From IMG/VR virus record IMGVR_UViG_3300031785_001739, positions 1 to 20,311 of that record: a DNA stretch of 20,311 nucleotides; one strand, 5' to 3'. The notes under the pieces were generated by a model that was not told where the DNA came from, searched no databases, and saw only the letters and a list, made by a program, of their open reading frames with translations. Made by a program: the position numbers and the translations under genes. Source of the stretch: a virus. Positions 1-8,000 of this stretch are shown here, one piece after another. Each line of letters starts with the position of its first letter. Positions within the stretch are counted from its first letter, which is position 1.

Positions 1-3000
1 ATATACCTCTTGTGAGACTTAATTGACCTGTTCCAACAACATAAGTAACAAGTTCTTCTCCAATTAAAGCTTCACCTCTATCAGTTGCTATTCCACCAAA
101 AGTTGCAAATGGTGTTGTATTACCAATGGAAACAGTTGTGCCTTCAGCATTTAAAGATGACGTTGTAGCAACCAACTCAGTATCAGGTTGAACATCTTTA
201 ATATGCACTTTATTTCCAAGTCCATGATGTGCGTGATTATATTGTGTAACCTCAAATACTTTACCAGAGTACAAATCACCATTTTGAACTGAATCGCCAT
301 TTACAGCAACATTTGTAATAACTGCTCTTGTATCATTATTAGCACCATACTGAACCAGCGGTTGATTATTTGTGAACTTATCTCCCTGAACATCAGTTAG
401 ATATAAAGTATCAAAACTAGAGTTTATTGTTTCAACAACTCCCTTATATCCAGAACCTCTAGTTACTTTATTACTTGAATTATCTAAAGTGAATACATCA
501 CCGACTTGATAACCTGTACCAGCACCATTAATAGCTATACCAGTAATAACTTCACCAGAAACTGTCACATTTACTGTTAATCCAGTTCCACTTCCAGTCA
601 AAGCAACTGTAGGAACTGCAGTCGTACTGCTAAATGAATACGCAGAACCACCTATTATAATACCTTCTGCAGTAACAGGTGCTCCCTGTCCTTCAATAAT
701 TCCTGTTACACTTTGATCTTCTGAATCACCAGCAGCACCTGTACTTACTTTTCTACCAATTGGTAAATTAGCATTAGTTCTTGTACCACCACCATCAATT
801 GTTACTTTTAACTTTCTAGGTAGTGTGCGAATTGGATTTAATGGTAATACTTGAGTATTTAAATTACCCGCTTCAATGGGTGAGTTATAGAATGATGCGG
901 TTCCAGATTCAACAAATGATGCTTTACGTAATTTAAATGTTAAATCTTGGAATTGGCTTGCAGTCCAAATTGTACCATTTTGAGATTTAAATAAACTACC
1001 ACCAATATATTGCTTAGATACAACAACATTTTGTACATCAGGTAATGTAGTAGAACTAACTGTTTTCTCACCCATTGTTGCAACCCACATCTCATACTTA
1101 TCAGATGCAGGTGATAAGAATACTAAAGCATATTCTTTTTCTGGTTCAAGATAAATTGGTGATGGGAAATTTAAAGTAGTTGGTACGGAAGCATCATCAG
1201 AAATATTAATATTATTTGGATTAACAGCAATCTGTGCATAATCCTGAACAAGATATTTTGTTGGAGTTCCCAACTCTACGTATCTTAATTCAACAAATAA
1301 TTTTGCATTATCATCTTTTGATTTAAAGTATACATCAAATGATGTCAAGAAAGCACCTGTTTCATCAACAGTAAATGATTGAGCAAGAGGATCTCTATGA
1401 GGTGCAAGGAATTTCTGTTTTTCTTGTCTGAAAATTAAATTAGTTCTATAACCTATCTCGTCTGGACGAGTTGCAGATGGTGGGGGTGGATTTCTTACCT
1501 GTACATTACTCTGTATTTGAGTCTGTATGACACCTGTTCCTGTAAATGTACCAGAAGCATCACTTGAGTGGTCAGTGCTACCAGGAATTGGTATAGTGCC
1601 CTCTGGTGCTGCAGTTACTCTAAATGTTTTAGTTCCTGTAGCAAATAGTGTAGGAGGTTTTGGTGTTGCCTGTGCATTTCTAAAGAAGAATGCTCCTAAT
1701 AAATCTCCCCAGTTATCACTGAATAAATCAATACTACTTACATTTGCAACAGCACCACTACTTTCACCTACAATTTTTGCACCTTTGGTAATATATCCAA
1801 AATATTGTGCTTCATTTGCGAGTGATATTGTATCAACGTTTAGAATTCTTGAAGTGGCAGAGTATGAATCAGATGGAGCAGGTCTTGTGGTATCAAAAGG
1901 ATCAACAGTATATGATTCAACTAAAACTGATGGATTACCTAATCCTGCACCAACGTCTGGTCTAGATGTGTCACCAAACTTATGATTTGGTTTTTGTAGT
2001 CTTACAAATCCAATTTGCTCACCATCAACCTCTATTTTTGCATTTTCAAATATGTTAAATGTACCAGATACCATATTAATTTCAATTAATTTTGGAATTA
2101 TATCTGGAATACCATTATCAAGATAATGATAGTGCTTAGTTAATGGTTTCAATCCATTTGCATTAAAAGATACGTTTCGTGAACGCATAAATGGATCTGC
2201 TTCAGTTTCTATCTTGATACTTTCAACATAATCAAATTCATAACTTGGACCTTTTAATACATTGGTGTATGAAGTTCTGAATTGTTGAGATCGTGCAACT
2301 AATCTATTGACTATCCTTATCCTTCTTCTATACCAATTTGAGTCAGGATCATCCATTTCTATACCTGTAGGATTAGTAACAGGTAAAGGTTCATCTATAA
2401 CTGGTCCGATTGGAGTATGATTTGCTTGCTCAGCCCAAGTTGCTCCTGTTGACTCAATACGATTATTATTAGTGTAGATTGTTCTAATCCAATTATCTGA
2501 AGGAGGATCTAAAATAATACCACCCATAAACACAATAACATTGAATGGGTTAACATTTTCAACACCTGTTGCTTGTGGTTGTGTCAACCAATCTACTTCA
2601 GTGTAATCAAGTGTGATTAAATCACCAGTTTTTTTACATCTTGTATCTAATAGTTGTAGATTAGAATTTAAATCCGCTGAATTGATATCAATATTTGGAT
2701 TAACTGCTAATTCTGGATTCATAGACCAGAAATCAACTGCACTTATCAATTCTTTGTTTACCACATCTACTTCACATCTTGAACCAGTTTCAGGGGTAAA
2801 ATCAATAAAGTTTCTACTTGCAAAATTATCTACGACAAATCCAGTTTTAAATCTGTTTAGACCATCAGCATCTCTTACTTCAAATGATTGTGCATCTACT
2901 TCTAAAGCACTTAAAGTAGTTGTTAATTCTAAATTTTCAATTCTCTTCTCAAGATCACCAATGTCTCTCATAGTGAATCTCTTATTATCACATAATCTTA

Positions 3001-6000
3001 TTAAAGGATGTCTAACAGTATCATAAAGATATGCTGGTAATGCAATTTCAGCAATCTCCATTGAATTTCCTTCTTCAGTTGGAGGAGCAGGAATTTCTGC
3101 AGATTCTCCTTTAATAAGTTTTACTTCACCATACTGGTTAATTACTAACTTATCAATTCTAGGTAGATAGAAACTATATCCTAAAATTGAACTTTCTCTT
3201 GGTGCTACTACATAGGGATTAGTTGATTCAAAAGTTCTACTTGCAAATGCAAATGGTGATTTTCCTGCAGATACAGTATATGGATTTACTCTTGGTCTAA
3301 AGTCAATTAAATCAGTCGCTCTACTATCAAACACCATAGGGATGTCATTTGTATATCTTTCCTTTGTATAAGAATTAACAGAGAAAAAGTCTCCAGTATT
3401 TCCACTTGCAACTTGATACTTGTCAAAAATTATCAATAATTTTTTAGATGGGATTGCTGATTTTGCTTTTCTTACAATTTTAGAAAAGTCACAATATTGA
3501 AGTTTATGACCTTTATCTAAATTATAATTTTCAGTTCTATCAATAAAATTACCTTTTTCAGTTCCTTGTAATATTGTTTCAATACCAGACTCTTTAAATT
3601 CTACAACTTCTCCAATCGCAAATTTATTTCCATTCAGATAAACAAAATTTACGTCAGTGGCGTTTGGAACTGATACGATTTGACCAATCGCTCTACTATC
3701 TTTACCAACTATTTTTTCTCCTATAATCGCATTTGTGTTTAAACTTAATCCAGATACAAATTTTACCTTATCTAATACTGGTGTTGCTGTTGTTTTTGAT
3801 TCGTAAACAGCAAGAATTTTAACAACATCTGGTACATTAAGAGAAATTTCTTTATCTTCAACTCTTATACCATATGCATCGTGAGTTGTCAGACCATTTA
3901 ATGTATTAACACCTGATGTACGAGTTACTTCTAGTTGTTGACTCCTGATGTAATCTTTTGACTTACTGGATGCACCAACTTTCTTGAGAGTAACGCCAAC
4001 AGTTACAGAAGATGCAGTTGATTCCTTTAATCCACTAAAAGTAATAGTCTCTGCATTATCACTAATTGTAACTTGATCTGAAGTTAATGGTTCAGTACCT
4101 CCATCTTGATATGTGATTGAATATCTTTCAACATCAAATGGTTCAAAAAATACACTAGTAATACCAACTGTTGCGTCTAAACCTGCTTGTGATGTAAGTG
4201 TTAAAGAGTTACTAGAAACAGATTGATTTCTAATTTGTCTTTGAATTATTAAATTAGAATCAGAGGTATCAAGATTTGAGATATTTTTTCTAGGTAATTT
4301 TGAGAAAATGCCAGATTTTTCAAGATTTAAAACTTTAGGAACTTTAATTCTAAATGTTGATGAAGTTGTTTTATTTGTTGGAACTGTCCCTCCAGCATTA
4401 ACACCAGTAACACTTGTTGTTGCTGCTACAGTTAATGTTTTTCCATCTGCTGATATCGCTGAAACCTTATTGAAAACAGGAACATTATCTACACCATTAG
4501 AAAAAGAAATTATGGAATCTGTCTTTATACCAACTCTTCCAGAAAAACTTCTATTCGCACTTGTAACTGCTGTTCCAACTGCATTGATTTGATCTGATGC
4601 TGAAAAATATGGTAATATACGATCAAACAATACTGTATCTGCGTTAAATGTAGATATTCCAGTTGTCCCAAATGTGCTTTGACGTATTGATTTAATATCA
4701 TCAACTGTATATGCTATTATTTCTTTAATAGATGGAGCAGATGTAGACGTTTTTTCATTAAATATTAATTTTTCTCCAACTATAAATGTTCCAGTTGTTT
4801 GTGATAAACAAATTTCATCTCTACCAGTGGCATCTGCAACTTTTGCAGCATATCCAATTGCACCACTATTAAGACCTCTTACTTTAGTTCCTACAACAAC
4901 ACTTGCAGATGAAAATACTGAACATTTTAAAACAGTAAATGTTTGTATATCATATAAACTTAAATCAAAACTTGTTGTTGCTCCACTGTAAGGAGCATCA
5001 GAAGCATTAAAAGAATAAACTCTTGCTTCACCTACTTGAAGACCTGCAGCCAAATGATTCGTGGTACCACATCTTCCATTTCTTAATTCAACTACATTCG
5101 TAGTATCTCCACCAACATTAATAAAAGGAGTTCCTGTTATATTATTAACCTTTATGACACTACCCATTTCAAATGGTATTGATGCAGTTTTTACATCTTT
5201 TGTATCTCTTGGTTTTTCAACGTCTACTACTGTCGTGCCTGGTAGTGATACATCAAATCCTCTTACATATGCTTTACCTGGCGATAATTTAACACACATC
5301 AAATCATCTTCGGGTTTATTTCCTTTATCAGTTAATTGATTTTCTGTATATAAACCACCTGAACCTATTTCATCATTTAAAGAATCTTGAAGATTTACAC
5401 GGAATGGTTCTACTGCATAACTACCTGATTCATCAAAAGTTCTCTTCGCAAAATATTTTTTTAGTTCTGAATAAACTGTAGAATCTTGTAATTTTTTAGT
5501 TTGTCCTTCATTTGTTCTGAATAATTCAACAAAATTTGTATCTTCATAATCAGTTAATGCTTTTTTAGAAAGTTGAACTGATATTTTAAAACGATCTGCA
5601 CCTGGTGCTGCAAAGTTTGTGAATCCCTTTGCATTATCATATAATGAAGAATCATCATTTGAGTTTATAATCTGTTCAGATATCTCAAATCCAACTCTGT
5701 ATGATGGTTGATTATTATATGGTTCTAATACAATTAAAGATGTTGGTACATCTACAAAAGTTCCACGTAGAAAATATACACCAGAATTAACACCGAATGC
5801 TGAACCAGTTGCAGTTGCGTCTTCGGAGGTTAGTGTTAAAACTGTTTCACCAATCGTTAGTGTTGTATTACCATAAGTTAGTGGTTCTTCTAATATTAAT
5901 ACTTCACCATTTGGAAATGCAGTGCTCTCACCACTTGTTCCAGATTGTTGATATTTAATGAAGATTGTTATATCATCTACTCCCTCTGCTGGTGGTAATA

Positions 6001-6361
6001 TAAAATTCTTTATTGTTGCAACTATACCTGATGTTTGTCCTCTAACTCTTGTACCTTTACCACCATTTGCAGATATTATATTATTAAGATAAATTGATAC
6101 ATCAATGCCAAGATGTGTTTCATTTATTTTTGCAGAAAAATATGTTGGATCATACTCAATACCACCAGGTATGACCATTGAACCTTCTTTAAATATATGC
6201 TTACCAAAAGATTCAACTTGATTTTGAAGAATAGACTGTAAACCAGTTAATTCTCTTGCCTGAACAGGATAACCAGGTTTGAATAGTATTTTGTAAAAAT
6301 TATCATCCTTATTATAATCATCATAATACGGTGATATATTTAAATTAGTCTTTTGTGGCAT
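1..6361 (-). CDS. DUF4815-type virion structural protein, 3' partial
   Basis: Reading the minus strand from the ATG at 6361-6359 to the left edge gives at least 2,120 codons with no stop; I checked every line in this frame. The N-terminus (MPQKTNLNISPYYDDY, then KPGYPVQARELTGLQS at about 29-44 and FKEGSMVIPGG at about 57-67) is typical of the DUF4815 family of marine T4-like phages. Later blocks also fit: DLIDFRPRVNPY near 1015, a short charged helix likely to form a coiled coil (MRDIGDLEKRIENLEL, near 1130), ADPFMRSRNVSF near 1385, and DPLAQSFTVDETG near 1655 followed by a beta-rich region. A Gly-x-Gly-Tyr unit (near 1940) resembles those in the two upstream genes. It begins at the place where T4 has genes 9 and 10, so a peripheral baseplate or tail-fibre attachment role is plausible, though not shown by sequence. 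The C-terminus is missing. The family assignment is firm; the precise role is inferred. Confidence 0.9.
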   Translation of the reverse strand, partial: MPQKTNLNISPYYDDYNKDDNFYKILFKPGYPVQARELTGLQSILQNQVESFGKHIFKEGSMVIPGGIEYDPTYFSAKINETHLGIDVSIYLNNIISANGGKGTRVRGQTSGIVATIKNFILPPAEGVDDITIFIKYQQSGTSGESTAFPNGEVLILEEPLTYGNTTLTIGETVLTLTSEDATATGSAFGVNSGVYFLRGTFVDVPTSLIVLEPYNNQPSYRVGFEISEQIINSNDDSSLYDNAKGFTNFAAPGADRFKISVQLSKKALTDYEDTNFVELFRTNEGQTKKLQDSTVYSELKKYFAKRTFDESGSYAVEPFRVNLQDSLNDEIGSGGLYTENQLTDKGNKPEDDLMCVKLSPGKAYVRGFDVSLPGTTVVDVEKPRDTKDVKTASIPFEMGSVIKVNNITGTPFINVGGDTTNVVELRNGRCGTTNHLAAGLQVGEARVYSFNASDAPYSGATTSFDLSLYDIQTFTVLKCSVFSSASVVVGTKVRGLNSGAIGYAAKVADATGRDEICLSQTTGTFIVGEKLIFNEKTSTSAPSIKEIIAYTVDDIKSIRQSTFGTTGISTFNADTVLFDRILPYFSASDQINAVGTAVTSANRSFSGRVGIKTDSIISFSNGVDNVPVFNKVSAISADGKTLTVAATTSVTGVNAGGTVPTNKTTSSTFRIKVPKVLNLEKSGIFSKLPRKNISNLDTSDSNLIIQRQIRNQSVSSNSLTLTSQAGLDATVGITSVFFEPFDVERYSITYQDGGTEPLTSDQVTISDNAETITFSGLKESTASSVTVGVTLKKVGASSKSKDYIRSQQLEVTRTSGVNTLNGLTTHDAYGIRVEDKEISLNVPDVVKILAVYESKTTATPVLDKVKFVSGLSLNTNAIIGEKIVGKDSRAIGQIVSVPNATDVNFVYLNGNKFAIGEVVEFKESGIETILQGTEKGNFIDRTENYNLDKGHKLQYCDFSKIVRKAKSAIPSKKLLIIFDKYQVASGNTGDFFSVNSYTKERYTNDIPMVFDSRATDLIDFRPRVNPYTVSAGKSPFAFASRTFESTNPYVVAPRESSILGYSFYLPRIDKLVINQYGEVKLIKGESAEIPAPPTEEGNSMEIAEIALPAYLYDTVRHPLIRLCDNKRFTMRDIGDLEKRIENLELTTTLSALEVDAQSFEVRDADGLNRFKTGFVVDNFASRNFIDFTPETGSRCEVDVVNKELISAVDFWSMNPELAVNPNIDINSADLNSNLQLLDTRCKKTGDLITLDYTEVDWLTQPQATGVENVNPFNVIVFMGGIILDPPSDNWIRTIYTNNNRIESTGATWAEQANHTPIGPVIDEPLPVTNPTGIEMDDPDSNWYRRRIRIVNRLVARSQQFRTSYTNVLKGPSYEFDYVESIKIETEADPFMRSRNVSFNANGLKPLTKHYHYLDNGIPDIIPKLIEINMVSGTFNIFENAKIEVDGEQIGFVRLQKPNHKFGDTSRPDVGAGLGNPSVLVESYTVDPFDTTRPAPSDSYSATSRILNVDTISLANEAQYFGYITKGAKIVGESSGAVANVSSIDLFSDNWGDLLGAFFFRNAQATPKPPTLFATGTKTFRVTAAPEGTIPIPGSTDHSSDASGTFTGTGVIQTQIQSNVQVRNPPPPSATRPDEIGYRTNLIFRQEKQKFLAPHRDPLAQSFTVDETGAFLTSFDVYFKSKDDNAKLFVELRYVELGTPTKYLVQDYAQIAVNPNNINISDDASVPTTLNFPSPIYLEPEKEYALVFLSPASDKYEMWVATMGEKTVSSTTLPDVQNVVVSKQYIGGSLFKSQNGTIWTASQFQDLTFKLRKASFVESGTASFYNSPIEAGNLNTQVLPLNPIRTLPRKLKVTIDGGGTRTNANLPIGRKVSTGAAGDSEDQSVTGIIEGQGAPVTAEGIIIGGSAYSFSSTTAVPTVALTGSGTGLTVNVTVSGEVITGIAINGAGTGYQVGDVFTLDNSSNKVTRGSGYKGVVETINSSFDTLYLTDVQGDKFTNNQPLVQYGANNDTRAVITNVAVNGDSVQNGDLYSGKVFEVTQYNHAHHGLGNKVHIKDVQPDTELVATTSSLNAEGTTVSIGNTTPFATFGGIATDRGEALIGEELVTYVVGTGQLSLTRGI

Positions 6362-6365
6362 TTTA
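6359..6365 (-). promoter_or_regulatory. Stop-start junction TAAAATG between gp8 and the DUF4815 gene
   Basis: On the minus strand the gp8 stop TAA, a single A and the next ATG are contiguous. There is no clear Shine-Dalgarno sequence within the last 25 bases of gp8. The arrangement suggests translational coupling, with ribosomes that finish gp8 re-initiating on the downstream gene, and it supports the choice of this ATG as the start. Confidence 0.7.
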
Positions 6366-7955
6366 GAATTCTAGTATAATTTTAATGTCTTCTTTTTGAC
6401 GAGAGTTTCTAACAATCAATGGTCTGTTATCCAAGTAAACTATTTCTCCTGACCCTTTATTTATCTCAGAATTAGAAAGTCCTGAAATAAAGTTAACTCC
6501 CAAGTTAATTAATTTATTACCTGTGGGATTTGTAGTTATACCAGAGAAATCACGAGAAATTGCTCCAGCAAAGAATGACGACTTACCTTCAATATTATTT
6601 GCACCAACCACTGACTCAAAATCGTAAATTCTACCAGCAGTTGATATACCTGCATAATCAGTATGATCATAAGTTGTTCTATTAAAATTAAGAGAACGAT
6701 CTCTAAAATATTTTAATACTTTTGTTTCAGAGTCATATGATGCAATAAATCCAGTTGATACTTTTCCTGCGTTAGGAGCAACTGTCAACACCTGCTTAAT
6801 TTCTTCACCAACCTGTGGTACACCAGTAACAGTATCAAATTTAATCGCTTTTAGTGAAGAATAAGTATTATCAGTAAATGTTACTGATGTTCCTACTTTC
6901 GTAGGATTTTTTACAACACCAACTTGTGAAAACTTTGTATCAATTGGAAAATCTTTTGTTGAATCATCAAAACGAGCATAAACAATCACTCTATCAGTTC
7001 CTAATTCAGTGTATACATCTGAACCATGACCTAATCCTGGTGGAATGATAGGTATAAGTTTAGCACGACCAGTTGATGTACTAACACCACTACTTAAAGT
7101 TCCTAAGTCAACAATACCATAACTATATCCTTTACCTCCAGCACTCACAACTACATCAGTTATTGTGCCATTAACAACATCAACTCTTGCTTTTGCACCT
7201 TCTCCATCACCAATAATATCAACTTCTTGACTTAAACCATTTGCATATCCACTTCCAGCATTTTCTATATAAACGTGCTTTATTTGATTTTGGTTTACAG
7301 ATGAGTCACCGTTTTCACGAACTGACCTTATTTGTGAGTCTTGACTTGACCCCCAACTATTTGGGACAGTAATAAATTCAGTTGAGTCAAATTTAATAAT
7401 ATCACTAGGTGAAACAGTGAAAAGATACTTCCAAAGATATCCGTCACCGCTGTTTCCTGCCTTTGATGGTTCCAAGTCAGTAAAGGTTGGTTCATCTTGG
7501 GAGACATTTCCAAGTGGGTTAGAACCTGTCGATCCATTATCAATACAAACGTAAACTTTAAAGTCGGAATTAAGTACGTAATAGTTCGCATCGTATAATC
7601 TATTTGCTTGTGTTAATGGACTTGGATTTTCTACACTATAATCATCTCTATAAATTTCATATCTACTTCCAGCAACCCAATCTACTCTTCTTATAATTCT
7701 TCTTATATTTGCAGATGATATTTTTTTTCCAAACATCATTGTATCACCTGTATGCTTACGATAGGAAAAACTATCTGTAGGTGCAGGTGTGCTTGAATTC
7801 CAATCAGATGATCTACCGTATCCAACTAAGGAACCAGTTCCAGCAGGGTTTGGTAATCCTATGAAAACATAGTAAGAATTATTTGTGTTTTCTACTGATT
7901 CAACAAAGTTGTTTGCGTTCAGAATTCTAAATTGATCAGTAATAATCGCTGACAT
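6363..7955 (-). CDS. gp8: Baseplate wedge subunit gp8 (T4 gp8 family)
   Basis: A structural protein of the T4-type baseplate wedge, 530 residues, ATG start. Three blocks match T4 gp8 as I recall it. The N-terminus (residues 1-35, ITDQFRILN then NSYYVFIGLP) corresponds to the T4 opening with its ITFGRSEPW segment. The centre has SGDGYLWKYLFTVSP (about 169-183) followed by FITVP, against GDGYVWEYLFEIPP and YIVVP in T4. The C-terminus has SGEIVYLDNRPLIV (about 502-515), against SGEMIYMENRPPII, and both end in a short hydrophobic strand. T4 gp8 is 334 residues. The extra length here lies mainly after residue 220 and contains two Gly-x-Gly-Tyr units (about 232-280) like those in both neighbouring genes. 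The start is preceded by a weak purine stretch and a late promoter, and the stop is one base before the next ATG. This is the best-identified gene in the window. Confidence 0.95.
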   Translation of the reverse strand: MSAIITDQFRILNANNFVESVENTNNSYYVFIGLPNPAGTGSLVGYGRSSDWNSSTPAPTDSFSYRKHTGDTMMFGKKISSANIRRIIRRVDWVAGSRYEIYRDDYSVENPSPLTQANRLYDANYYVLNSDFKVYVCIDNGSTGSNPLGNVSQDEPTFTDLEPSKAGNSGDGYLWKYLFTVSPSDIIKFDSTEFITVPNSWGSSQDSQIRSVRENGDSSVNQNQIKHVYIENAGSGYANGLSQEVDIIGDGEGAKARVDVVNGTITDVVVSAGGKGYSYGIVDLGTLSSGVSTSTGRAKLIPIIPPGLGHGSDVYTELGTDRVIVYARFDDSTKDFPIDTKFSQVGVVKNPTKVGTSVTFTDNTYSSLKAIKFDTVTGVPQVGEEIKQVLTVAPNAGKVSTGFIASYDSETKVLKYFRDRSLNFNRTTYDHTDYAGISTAGRIYDFESVVGANNIEGKSSFFAGAISRDFSGITTNPTGNKLINLGVNFISGLSNSEINKGSGEIVYLDNRPLIVRNSRQKEDIKIILEF

Positions 7956-8000
7956 TGTATCTAAACTTTTCTTTTCCTTTTATTTATAGAGGTAACGCAA
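7956..8000 (-). other. Only substantial intergenic gap; gp8 leader
   Basis: These 45 bases separate the TGA of the giant gene from the gp8 ATG. Besides the late promoter they hold a purine-rich tract on the minus strand. Its best Shine-Dalgarno-like core is AGGA at 7978-7975, about 20 bases before the ATG and so farther than usual. A GAAAAG lies closer, ending about 11 bases before the ATG. No strong ribosome binding site and no hairpin terminator is visible, so read-through from the upstream gene is likely as well. Confidence 0.6.
7981..7988 (-). promoter_or_regulatory. T4-type late promoter octamer upstream of gp8
   Basis: The minus strand reads TATAAATA, a perfect match to the T4 late promoter -10 consensus used by the phage sigma factor gp55 with gp33 and gp45. 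It lies in the 45-base gap between the giant upstream gene and gp8, 25 bases before the gp8 ATG. That leaves room for a start site about 6 bases downstream of the octamer and a short leader. It would let gp8 and the DUF4815 gene be transcribed apart from the very long upstream gene. I saw no other perfect octamer on either strand when reading the window, but that scan was by eye. Confidence 0.75.

Noticed and set aside
1527-1985. Plus-strand reading frame of 152 codons, and similar plus-strand frames at 2613-3026, 4308-4592, 5061-5339, 9571-9885, 10051-10245, 11404-11652, 12334-12630, 13141-13371, 13938-14183 and 20011-20253
   Set aside because: All lie antisense inside minus-strand genes with recognisable protein families. 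Their translations have no family features and no ribosome binding site pattern.
7328-7591. Minus-strand frame of 87 codons inside gp8, and another of 61 codons at 13247-13432 inside the giant gene
   Set aside because: Both are out of frame with well-supported genes and show low-complexity translations with no independent support.
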